Part shown: positions 15,859 to 23,471 of the stretch, piece by piece
Layout: each line of letters opens with the position of its first letter
Position numbering within the stretch: the first letter of the stretch is position 1
Assembly: GCA_016222805.1 (NCBI GenBank)
Contig: JACRQG010000008.1
Span: 372,001 to 436,000 of the forward strand
Direction: 5' to 3'
Length of the DNA: 64,000 nt
DNA from: Verrucomicrobiota bacterium
Lineage (GTDB): Bacteria; Verrucomicrobiota; Verrucomicrobiia; Opitutales; Opitutaceae
Made by a program: the position numbers and the translations under genes
Notes under the pieces: model-generated
Databases searched by the model: none
The model's input: the letters and a program-made list of their open reading frames with translations, nothing else
What the model was told of the DNA's origin: nothing

Positions 15859-16775
15859 GCCGGGCATCCGCCGCCGCCCACCTGCACCGCCACCACCCCG
15901 CTGCGGCCATCGATGGGGGCGAGGCTCTGGTCGCAGACGGGGATTGTCTCCCGACGCGCCAGCAGATCCCGCGCGTACTCGTCAAGGCGCACCCATTTCA
16001 CCCGCTTGCGCCGGCAGGCGGCCAGCAACTCCTGGAACAAGCCGCGCCGGCCCATGCCTTCGATCTCGGCGTGCAGCGTAAACACGTTCACCTGATCCTC
16101 CCGGAGCTGCGCCACCAGACGGTCCACGATCGCGTCGTCCGGATATTCCGGGCGTCCCATCCACTCGTCGAGTGTCGGCAGCGTGCTCGGGATTTCCAGG
16201 GTCCGGAAGACGCGCCCGTCGATGCGCGGGAAAAACGGACCGGAACCGCGCGTGTCGCTCGAATACAGCATTTCCGCCCGGTCGTAAACCTCGCGGCTGC
16301 GGGCATTGCTCTGCCAACCGGCCGCCCCCGCCGTCTGTGCCTCGCCGCCGAAGATCCGCCGGAATTCCTCCCGCGCCGCGCCGAACTCCGCGGCAATCTC
16401 GTCCAGCGTCATCGTCTGCACGTGATCCTGCCAGCGATAGTGGTTGAAACAGTGGATCCCCACCTCGAAGCCCGCCTCGCGCACGGCCCGCAGGATGTGC
16501 GCATTCCGCTGCCCGATGTGCGGCGCGGGCAGCAGCGTGCCGTTCAACAGGGTTCGCACCCCGTAGAGGCTGACCACACTCGTCCGGCTCACCTTCTGGA
16601 AGAACCCCGGCCGGAACACGCGCGTGATGGCCCGGCCGGTCTGGTCCGGCCCCAGCGAAAACAGGAAGCACGCCGGCACGTCATGGGCCTGCAGATCCTC
16701 GACCAGATTCGGCACCCCTTCGCGGGTGCCGCGATCGGTGTCCACGTCGACCTTCAGCGCGAGACGCAGGGGCAT
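15855..16775 (-). CDS. arnD: ArnD-type polysaccharide deacetylase / deformylase
   Basis: The product has 306 residues with the NodB-homology fold. The metal triad is visible as Asp10/Asp12 in KVDVDTDRG and His108/His112 in HCFNHYRW. The long insert with GQRNAHILRAVREAGFEVG and the conserved TLHAEIEGMG near the C-terminus match ArnD, which removes the formyl group from 4-deoxy-4-formamido-L-arabinose-phosphoundecaprenol. It lies 28 bp downstream of the ArnA-type dehydrogenase and overlaps the DUF418 gene as ATGA. ArnB, ArnC and ArnT are absent here, so the precise sugar is not certain. Confidence 0.82.
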   Translation of the reverse strand: MPLRLALKVDVDTDRGTREGVPNLVEDLQAHDVPACFLFSLGPDQTGRAITRVFRPGFFQKVSRTSVVSLYGVRTLLNGTLLPAPHIGQRNAHILRAVREAGFEVGIHCFNHYRWQDHVQTMTLDEIAAEFGAAREEFRRIFGGEAQTAGAAGWQSNARSREVYDRAEMLYSSDTRGSGPFFPRIDGRVFRTLEIPSTLPTLDEWMGRPEYPDDAIVDRLVAQLREDQVNVFTLHAEIEGMGRRGLFQELLAACRRKRVKWVRLDEYARDLLARRETIPVCDQSLAPIDGRSGVVAVQVGGGGCPA

Positions 16776-16803
16776 GGGAGCGGGTGCCGACGCAGAGCAG
16801 AAT

Positions 16804-17841
16804 TCACTCCAGCCGGTAGTCCTTGTGTGCGAGGTGGTAGTCGAGGGTGCGCCGGATGGCGGTCTCCAGGTTGACCCGCGGCCGCCAGCCGAGGTGCGTG
16901 CGCGCCGCGGCGATCGACGGCACCCGCTTCTGGATGTCCTGGTAATACTTTCCGAAATACCGCGCCGACGGCACCACGACCGTGCGGGCCGCGGCGGCGT
17001 GCTCCGCGTAGTCCGGATAGGCGCGAAATGCCGTGATGATCATGCGGGCCAGCTGCGCCACGCTCACCTCGTTGCGCGGGTTGCCGAGGTTAAAGATCCG
17101 CCGCGACGCGCAGCCTCCGCGGTTTTCGATGATGCGCAACAGGGCGTCGATGCCATCGTCGATGAACGTGAAAGACCGGGTCTGCCTCCCCCCGTCGACC
17201 AACTGCAGGGGCTTCCGGAAGATCACGTTCGAGATGAACTGCGTGAAGAGCCGCGAACTGCCCTCCTTGGGCTCCATCACGTCGTCCAGCTTCGGGCCGA
17301 TCCAGTTGAACGGGCGGAACAGGGTGTAGTCGATGCCGTCGCGCGTCCCGTACGCGAAAATCACCCGGTCGAGCAGTTGCTTCGAGCAGGCGTAGATCCA
17401 GCGCTGCCGCTCGATCGGGCCGTACACCAGCGGACTCTTCGACTCGTCGAGCTTTCGATCCGGCGACATGCCGTACACCTCCGAGGTCGACGGGAAGATG
17501 ATCCGCTTCCGGTACTTCACGCACTTGCGCACGACATCGAGGTTCGCCTCGAAATCGAGTTCGAAGACCCGCAGCGGATCCTTCACGTACTGGATGGGGT
17601 TGGCGATCGCCACCAGCGGGATCACGGCGTCGCACTTCTTCACGTGGTACTCGATCCACTCGCGGTTGATCGTGATGTCGCCCTCCACGAAGCGGAACCG
17701 GGGATTGCCCAGGCTCTCGTCCAGCTTGTGGCTGCCGACGTCCATGCCGTACACCTCCCAGTCCTTCTGTTCGAGGATCGCCCGCGTGAGCGAACTGCCG
17801 ATGAACCCGTTGGCGCCGAGAATCAGGACTCGAAGTGGCAT
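16804..17841 (-). CDS. ArnA-type UDP-glucuronate decarboxylating dehydrogenase (stand-alone)
   Basis: The product has 345 residues with an extended short-chain dehydrogenase fold. The NAD motif GANGFIG is at 9-15, the catalytic Tyr150-x3-Lys154 at IYACSK, and the ArnA-specific Ser120-Glu121 in PSTSEVYG, with the conserved Arg in QTRSFTFIDDG. In E. coli this is the C-terminal half of ArnA, which oxidises and decarboxylates UDP-GlcA to UDP-4-keto-pentose. Here it is a separate gene 43 bp downstream of the formyltransferase half. It could also serve UDP-xylose synthesis. Confidence 0.82.
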   Translation of the reverse strand: MPLRVLILGANGFIGSSLTRAILEQKDWEVYGMDVGSHKLDESLGNPRFRFVEGDITINREWIEYHVKKCDAVIPLVAIANPIQYVKDPLRVFELDFEANLDVVRKCVKYRKRIIFPSTSEVYGMSPDRKLDESKSPLVYGPIERQRWIYACSKQLLDRVIFAYGTRDGIDYTLFRPFNWIGPKLDDVMEPKEGSSRLFTQFISNVIFRKPLQLVDGGRQTRSFTFIDDGIDALLRIIENRGGCASRRIFNLGNPRNEVSVAQLARMIITAFRAYPDYAEHAAAARTVVVPSARYFGKYYQDIQKRVPSIAAARTHLGWRPRVNLETAIRRTLDYHLAHKDYRLE

Positions 17842-17884
17842 GGAAGGAGGAAAGCGGACGGACCAAGAACGAGAAGGCTAAAGC

Positions 17885-18802
17885 TCACAGCCGGACCCCC
17901 GGCCGCAACTGCGGGATCGTCCCCCCGCGCCATTCGGTGCGGGTGAGTTCGAGCGCCCCATCCCCGGTGGCGACCACGAGCGGGTCGACCGCGAGCACCT
18001 CGCCGGGAGCACCCCGCCGGCCGCGGGTGGCCGGTGTGTCCTCCTCCGCCCACCAGACCATCAGCCGCGCGCCCCCGACGTCGGCAAACGCCCCGGGATA
18101 GGGATCCGTCACCGCACGCACGAGGTTGAAGATCTGCCGGGAGGATTGGCTCCAGAGGATGCGCCCATCCTCGGCTTTGCGGCCGCCAAAATAGGTCGCC
18201 TGCGTCTCATCCTGGGGCGTCTCCCGCACGGTTCCCGCGAGCAGTGCGTCGATCTGCCGCGCCAGGACGCGCCGGGCACAGGGCAGCACCTTGCGAAACG
18301 CCTGCTCCGCCGTGTCGCGCGGGCCGATCTCCACCCCGACCTGGTCGACGATGGCTCCGGCATCCGCGCGGGCCACCATGCGATGGAGGGTCATGCCGAT
18401 TCGCGTCTCACCGTGCAGCACCGCCCAGTTGATCGGCGCCCTCCCGCGATAACGCGGCAGGAGGGAGCCATGCATGTTCCAGGCACCCAGCCGCGCCAGG
18501 CCCAGGATCTTGGTTCCGATCATGTGCCGATAGTACACGGACAGGATCAACTCGGGTTGCAGGGCGGCGATGCGCTCGCGACACTCCGGCGTGTTGACGT
18601 TCTCCGGGGTGTGGACCGGGATGCCCCGTTCGCGCGCCGCGACCGCCGGGGTCTTGAACCAGATCTTCTCGTTCGGGTTGTCCTCATGGCTGATCAGCGC
18701 CACGACGTTGTCGCCGCGTTCGAGGAGCAGTGACAGGCATTCGTAGCCGACCTCGCTGTAGCCGAAGAAGAGGATGCGCGGACCCATGGGTGGGGATTTC
18801 AT
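17885..18802 (-). CDS. ArnA-type UDP-amino-sugar formyltransferase (stand-alone)
   Basis: The product has 305 residues. The N10-formyl-THF formyltransferase triad is present: Asn109, His111 and Asp147 (NMHGSLLPRYRG and ADAGAIVDQ). The N-terminal LFFGYSEVGYECL and the FMT-like C-terminal domain match the first half of ArnA, which formylates UDP-4-amino-4-deoxy-L-arabinose. The ATG at 18802 overlaps the stop of the GT4 gene as ATGA. In E. coli this domain is fused to the dehydrogenase; here the order formyltransferase then dehydrogenase is kept but the genes are split. Confidence 0.83.
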   Translation of the reverse strand: MKSPPMGPRILFFGYSEVGYECLSLLLERGDNVVALISHEDNPNEKIWFKTPAVAARERGIPVHTPENVNTPECRERIAALQPELILSVYYRHMIGTKILGLARLGAWNMHGSLLPRYRGRAPINWAVLHGETRIGMTLHRMVARADAGAIVDQVGVEIGPRDTAEQAFRKVLPCARRVLARQIDALLAGTVRETPQDETQATYFGGRKAEDGRILWSQSSRQIFNLVRAVTDPYPGAFADVGGARLMVWWAEEDTPATRGRRGAPGEVLAVDPLVVATGDGALELTRTEWRGGTIPQLRPGVRL

Positions 18803-20100
18803 GTCCGCCGCGTCGCGGCGTCGAGCACGTCCGCCAGCGTCGCCGTCATGGCCGCCGCGGTGTAGGGAGCGAATGCCGCGGCATCGAACGACGACGCCTC
18901 CTCGTAGGCCCGCGGCACGAACCAGGCGGCATGCACCCGGGCGGCCGCTTCCTCGATCCCGGCCGCACCCTGGAACGCAAACCGCCCGTGGAGCCTCATC
19001 TCCGCCGCGACCTTCTGGACCAGGCTGTCGGCATGGTAGATCAACAGCATCGGCCGGCGGGCGAGGAGATACGGGAAGATCTTCGAGGCGGAGTAGGTAC
19101 GGTCGTTCGAGCCCACGGCCACGAGCGCCTGCGCCCGCTGCAGGTAATGGAGGGCGTCGAAATACGGCACTCGGTGGCGATGCTCCCTCACCGCGTCGGC
19201 CACGCCCTCGGCCGCGGCCACCGGCAGGACCGTATCCTCGCCGCCCGGCGGCGGTGCATACCCCGTGCCGATGAAATGAAACCGCAGTCGCGCCGCCTCG
19301 GCCCGATGACTCCGGCGGTAGAGACGGAAAGCCCGGAACAGGATCGTGAGGGCCTCGACCATGTCGGGGCCGCAGCGGCCCGTGTACACGAGATGCTGGT
19401 GGCCGTCCTCGAAATTGATCAGGGGATGCGACGGGCGGTGCCGTGCCGCGACCACCAGATCCGCCTCCGCCGCCCCGAACGGCAGCACCTTCACCGCGGA
19501 GGCGTCGAACCACGGGTACAATCGCGCCAGCATCGCCGCGTAGGTATCCGACACCGCAATCACGCCGCTCGCCTGACGCAGCACGGGTGGCTCGTCGCGA
19601 CGGGCCACCCACTGGCTGAGGGCGAACCGCAGCCGCCCCCCGGGGGGCCGCGTACCGGTGCGCGCGTAGTAGTCGCTCACCCAGGGATCCTGATAGTCGA
19701 GCACGTAAGGCACCCCCCGCGCCTGCCGCCACCGCGGCCCAAGGTTCCACGCCGAAAACACCGTCGTGCTGAACAGGACCACGTCGAAGGCCTCCCGCCG
19801 CAGCCAGTCGTCGCCAGCACGGCGCAGGGCATGCCCGCAGCGCCACCAGAGATTCCCGATCCCGGCCCAGCGCGTGGACTCCGCCCTCACCCCGCGCACC
19901 CGCACCACCGGCACCTCGCCCGGATACGTCTCCTCCAATCGCGGCTCGCGCACCCCGCCTTCCACCATCTCCGGGGCCACCGCCAGCACCGACGGTTCCC
20001 AGCCCCGATCCCGCAGGTGCGGCAGGGCCAGGCGCACGCGCTGCATGTCGGGCGCATTGATGGGGGGAAAATGCGGGGAGACGAGGAGGACTTTTTTCAT
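18799..20100 (-). CDS. Glycosyltransferase family 4
   Basis: The product has 433 residues. The N-terminal Rossmann half starts KKVLLVSPHFPPINAPDMQR, typical of GT4 enzymes with an acceptor-binding loop; the C-terminal half holds the donor motif region around LVAVGSNDRTYSASKIFPYLLARRP in pieces, including the E-like acidic position replaced by SxSK-type residues. It likely transfers a sugar in surface-polysaccharide or glycolipid assembly. It sits upstream of the formyltransferase with an ATGA overlap, so it belongs to the Arn-like operon and may replace the GT2-type ArnC (inference). ATG at 20100 is chosen; upstream in-frame codons run through low-complexity sequence. Confidence 0.78.
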   Translation of the reverse strand: MKKVLLVSPHFPPINAPDMQRVRLALPHLRDRGWEPSVLAVAPEMVEGGVREPRLEETYPGEVPVVRVRGVRAESTRWAGIGNLWWRCGHALRRAGDDWLRREAFDVVLFSTTVFSAWNLGPRWRQARGVPYVLDYQDPWVSDYYARTGTRPPGGRLRFALSQWVARRDEPPVLRQASGVIAVSDTYAAMLARLYPWFDASAVKVLPFGAAEADLVVAARHRPSHPLINFEDGHQHLVYTGRCGPDMVEALTILFRAFRLYRRSHRAEAARLRFHFIGTGYAPPPGGEDTVLPVAAAEGVADAVREHRHRVPYFDALHYLQRAQALVAVGSNDRTYSASKIFPYLLARRPMLLIYHADSLVQKVAAEMRLHGRFAFQGAAGIEEAAARVHAAWFVPRAYEEASSFDAAAFAPYTAAAMTATLADVLDAATRRT

Positions 20101-20159
20101 GCCGCGACCCGCAGCGTCGGCGGAGGTGAGCGGGGAATTTCTGGGCAACCGCGTCGCAC

Positions 20160-20951
20160 CTACGGCAACACCCGCCGGTAGGTGTCCCCCATGTAGACCA
20201 GCGTCAGCGGATCGCGCACTTCGATGAGCACGCCCTGGCTGGTGAGGAAGGCGGGGCGACCGCGACTCTCCGCCGCCTGCGCCGTGAGCGGAAGCTCCTC
20301 GAGGACGGCCTGCTTCGGACCATATCGCGCCCACAGGACGGTGCCGTCCCGCCGCACGATCAACCGGCGATCGCCTTCCTGCCGGCCGGTCTCATAGGTG
20401 CCGACCGCCCGCTCGAAATGCCGGCGGCCCGCCTGGGGATCCAGGACCTGATGCTCCGGCAACAACTCGGCCGGCAGCGCCGGTTCCGGCGAAAACAGCA
20501 TCACCGCGGTGACCACGTTGGCGATGACCACCCCGGCCACGAGCACAGCCAGCATCCCCGTCCGACGGCCCTCGGTGACCGGAGCCGTCGGAGCCGCCGC
20601 CACGACCACCGGCGACGCCTTCGCCACCGGCTCGTCCTCCCGCCCGGTGATGGCCTCGAGGATCTGCGCGGGCGGCAGATCGCATCCCCCCGCCCTTACC
20701 GCCCAACTGCTGTACCGCAGCCGTCCATCCCGCACCTGAATCAGGAACTGCTGGTCCCCGCTGGTGATCCGCATCTCCGGCGCCGTCGGGTACTCCACAG
20801 TGGGCGCCACCGCCGCCAGTGCCTCCAGCATGCTCCGCAACTCCCGCCGCCCCAGCCCGGTCAGCCGCACCTCGCCAAAACTGCTGCCTGCCGTCCGCCC
20901 ATCCGGCGACAGGTGGCGGGTGGTGACATTGAACGAAAAGGGCTCGCTCAT
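20160..20951 (-). CDS. Single-pass membrane protein coupled to a pseudopilin
   Basis: The product has 263 residues of no recognised family. Residues 1-105 are a small soluble alpha/beta domain, 106-131 an Ala/Pro/Val-rich linker, 132-153 one membrane helix, and the rest a beta-rich domain with RRDGTVLWARYG and TLVYMGDTYRRV. The ATG overlaps the pseudopilin stop as ATGA, so the two are made together. A role as a pilus- or secretion-assembly partner is inferred from that coupling; it may instead serve the downstream glycosylation genes. Confidence 0.65.
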   Translation of the reverse strand: MSEPFSFNVTTRHLSPDGRTAGSSFGEVRLTGLGRRELRSMLEALAAVAPTVEYPTAPEMRITSGDQQFLIQVRDGRLRYSSWAVRAGGCDLPPAQILEAITGREDEPVAKASPVVVAAAPTAPVTEGRRTGMLAVLVAGVVIANVVTAVMLFSPEPALPAELLPEHQVLDPQAGRRHFERAVGTYETGRQEGDRRLIVRRDGTVLWARYGPKQAVLEELPLTAQAAESRGRPAFLTSQGVLIEVRDPLTLVYMGDTYRRVLP

Positions 20952-21448
20952 GGCTGCACTATCCAAAGCGGGTTGAGGCTCGAGCCGATGCGGAAGATGC
21001 CGTTGAACAGATTGCCGTCGTCGCCCTTGCGATCGATATCGTACAACTGGTTCACATCGAGTGGCAGCGGGGAACTCGCGGTGGCGCTGATCGCGATGGC
21101 CGCGTTGTAGCGGATGCCGAAATGCAGCTGGTTGCGCTCCCAGTTGTACCTTCCGCCCATGGGCGTGGGCCGGAGCCACGCCGTGTTGTTCAACCGGTCA
21201 CTCATCCCCGCCGGCATCACGCCGGCGGCGGTGTCCGCGGGCCAGCTGCCGGTCTCCTGTGCATAGGCGCTGAAGGCCGCGTCAAAGGTCCGGAAATCGG
21301 AGACGATGATCGCGGTCTTGGCCCGGGTGCGCAGCAGCCGGATCGACGGCACCGCCAAGGTGGCCAGGACGCTGATGATCAGCACCACGACCATCACCTC
21401 GACGAGCGTGAATCCTCCAGTTTGGGAACGAAGCCGGCTCCGGGGCAT
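20948..21448 (-). CDS. Type II secretion / type IV pilus pseudopilin
   Basis: The product has 166 residues. A short basic leader ends at the prepilin peptidase site Gly12-Phe13 (GGFTLVEVMVVVLIIS), with Glu at mature position 5 and a hydrophobic helix after it. The globular part has the GMGGRYNWE-like loop and a short C-terminal WIVQP end as in verrucomicrobial GspG-like pseudopilins. It would be cleaved, N-methylated and built into a pseudopilus. No other secretion genes are nearby, so it is probably an orphan subunit or part of a dispersed system. Confidence 0.85.
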   Translation of the reverse strand: MPRSRLRSQTGGFTLVEVMVVVLIISVLATLAVPSIRLLRTRAKTAIIVSDFRTFDAAFSAYAQETGSWPADTAAGVMPAGMSDRLNNTAWLRPTPMGGRYNWERNQLHFGIRYNAAIAISATASSPLPLDVNQLYDIDRKGDDGNLFNGIFRIGSSLNPLWIVQP

Positions 21449-21572
21449 CGCCTGATCTGATCATCTTCATCGTCCGGTGTCTAGCGCGCTTCCATCGGGG
21501 TTCTACTTCACCCGCGCGCCCCTGCCCCCTCGCCGGGCCCGGCCAAGCCTGCCGATCCGCGCCGCCCCGCCC

Positions 21573-21848
21573 TCAGCCGAGGGCGCGTAATTCGACACCG
21601 GGCTTGAACCGCACCGTCTTCATCGCGCGGATCTTCATCGGCTTCTTCGTATGGGGATTGAAGCCGTTGCGCGCCGGCCGCACCGCCAGGGCAAAGGTGC
21701 CGAACCCGACCAGCGAAACTTCCCGGTCGCGGCGCAGGCCCTGTTTCACGGCGGACAACACCGCCTCCGTCGCCCGCTCCGCCGCGGCCTTCGAAGTGCC
21801 GTTGGCCAGGAGTCGCTGCACTTCGTCGACCAGGTCAGCCTTGTTCAT
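21573..21848 (-). CDS. HU-family DNA-binding protein
   Basis: The product has 91 residues from the ATG at 21848, giving the standard MNKADLVDEV start. The HU/IHF fold is clear: helical dimerisation part, VSLVGFGTF core, the RPARNGFNPHTKK beta-arm with the conserved Arg-Asn-Pro (here RNGFNP) tip region, and the KTVRFKPG end. It bends and compacts DNA. It lies 84 bp downstream of the membrane glycosyltransferase on the same strand but probably has its own promoter. Confidence 0.93.
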   Translation of the reverse strand: MNKADLVDEVQRLLANGTSKAAAERATEAVLSAVKQGLRRDREVSLVGFGTFALAVRPARNGFNPHTKKPMKIRAMKTVRFKPGVELRALG

Positions 21849-21932
21849 CGGGGGTAAGGGGCGCAGCGAAGAAAGGTCCGCCCGCGTGGTCAAATCCATT
21901 TCCCGCTGCCCGCGCGGTCTCCGCCGTCGCCG

Positions 21933-23471
21933 TCACTGCGGAGGCAGGCGCAGGAGCGCGAAATTCTCGCCCCGCACTCCGACGGGGTAGGACCTTTCCA
22001 ACGCGGCGACAATCGCCGCGCCGTTCACCGTGCGGTCCGCGAACTTCGGACAACGCGAGAACACCGTCGGCAGCAGCGGCGTGAACCAGGGATCGAGTGG
22101 CGGACTCCACCACGTCGCCACCACCCAGCGCGCCCCCTGCCGGCGCCGGGCCTCGATCTGGGCCTGGATCGCCGCGGGATCGTCACTCGCAAAATCGACG
22201 TTCCAACCGCGGCGACCGGCGAGGGTCACGATCGCGGGATTGAAGGCGCCGATGCCCACGCCGCGATCGTGCATGTTGAGCACGAACACCAGATCTCCCG
22301 GGGCGGTGAACTCCCGCGCGGCGAGTGCCGCCTCGAGCGTCACCCGATCGTGCCGCAGGGTGTACGGCCCGATCACCGCCAGCCCGGCCAGCCAGGCCGC
22401 CGCCAGCGCCATGCGCCGGCTGGGCGCCGCGGCTTCCAACCGGATCAGCCCCCGTGCCATCAACAGCGCCAGCGCGGGCACAACCGCAAGGGCGTAGTAG
22501 GTCTGTTCCGAGGCCGTCGGGATGAGCACCAGGTACAGCCCCACCCCCGCCAGCAGGAGCCACTCGAGTCTCCCCGCCCCGCGCAACCCGGCGATCAGCC
22601 ACCAGCCGCCGATGCCACAACCCACCATCCCGCCGAGGATGAACGCCGGCTTCACGTAGTAGGCCGGACGCAGAAACCGGCCAAGATCCCCCAGCAGGAA
22701 ATCGCGCCCATCGGTCGCGAGATAGGCCGGGTCCATCAACTGTCCCCGGTACACCAGCCAGGCGACAAACGGCAGCGCACCACCGATCACCCCGACGGCG
22801 ATTTCCCGCCAGCCCGGGCGCGGTCGCATCAGACCCGCCGCCAGGACAGGCACGAGCGGCACGAGCAACGTGAATTTCGCCAGCGCCGCCCCGAGCAACG
22901 CCGCGAGCAAGTACCCCCAGTTCGCAAACGTGGCTCGATCCCGCCAGCGCTTCAACGCGTGCAGGGCCAGCAGCGCCAGCAACAGGGCCAGGGCATCCGG
23001 TTGGAACCCCGTCGCCAGGAGCAGCGTGATCGGGCAGGCCGCGACGATCAGCCCGGCGCGCAACGCCACGGCCTCCCCCCACCGCGCCCGCACGAGCCGC
23101 TGGAACACCCCCACCGCTCCCAGCATCGCCAGCAGACTCACGAGTTTTCCCCAGAAGTACGCCGGACCAAACACCAGGAAGAGCACCCCGACGATTCCCT
23201 GGTACAGCGGAAACTCGTACACCACCCGGAAGGGCACCGTCCCGTTGATGTCGATGGTGAGGCCCGTCGGCGAGAACCCCGCCGCCACGAAGTTCACGGT
23301 CTGCGCATAGGTCTGCGTCTGCCGGAGCAGCGTCGGAGAAATCGGCGGCGACAGGAGATCGGGCAACGCCAGCCCGAGCAGCAGGGCGAACGGAGCCAGC
23401 TTCCAGCCGCGGCTGGCCGGCACGGCCGCCGGCCCGAACGCCCCCGCCTCGTTACGCGCTTCAATAGGCAT
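21933..23471 (-). CDS. GT39/GT83-type membrane glycosyltransferase
   Basis: The product has 512 residues and about ten membrane helices between residues 25 and 370, with a periplasmic first loop and a soluble C-terminal domain of about 130 residues. The topology and the TVPFRVVYEFPLYQ loop fit the dolichyl-phosphate-mannose mannosyltransferase (PMT_2) superfamily, enzymes that use lipid-linked sugars on the outer face of the membrane. It overlaps the stop of the sugar transferase gene by 11 bp, so it is part of the polysaccharide operon. Confidence 0.75.
   Translation of the reverse strand: MPIEARNEAGAFGPAAVPASRGWKLAPFALLLGLALPDLLSPPISPTLLRQTQTYAQTVNFVAAGFSPTGLTIDINGTVPFRVVYEFPLYQGIVGVLFLVFGPAYFWGKLVSLLAMLGAVGVFQRLVRARWGEAVALRAGLIVAACPITLLLATGFQPDALALLLALLALHALKRWRDRATFANWGYLLAALLGAALAKFTLLVPLVPVLAAGLMRPRPGWREIAVGVIGGALPFVAWLVYRGQLMDPAYLATDGRDFLLGDLGRFLRPAYYVKPAFILGGMVGCGIGGWWLIAGLRGAGRLEWLLLAGVGLYLVLIPTASEQTYYALAVVPALALLMARGLIRLEAAAPSRRMALAAAWLAGLAVIGPYTLRHDRVTLEAALAAREFTAPGDLVFVLNMHDRGVGIGAFNPAIVTLAGRRGWNVDFASDDPAAIQAQIEARRRQGARWVVATWWSPPLDPWFTPLLPTVFSRCPKFADRTVNGAAIVAALERSYPVGVRGENFALLRLPPQ

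Noticed and set aside
21569-21584. GCCCTC-AGCC-GAGGGC hairpin at the end of the HU gene as a terminator
   Set aside because: The stem starts upstream of the stop codon in the coding sequence and has no T-run; it may be chance in GC-rich DNA.
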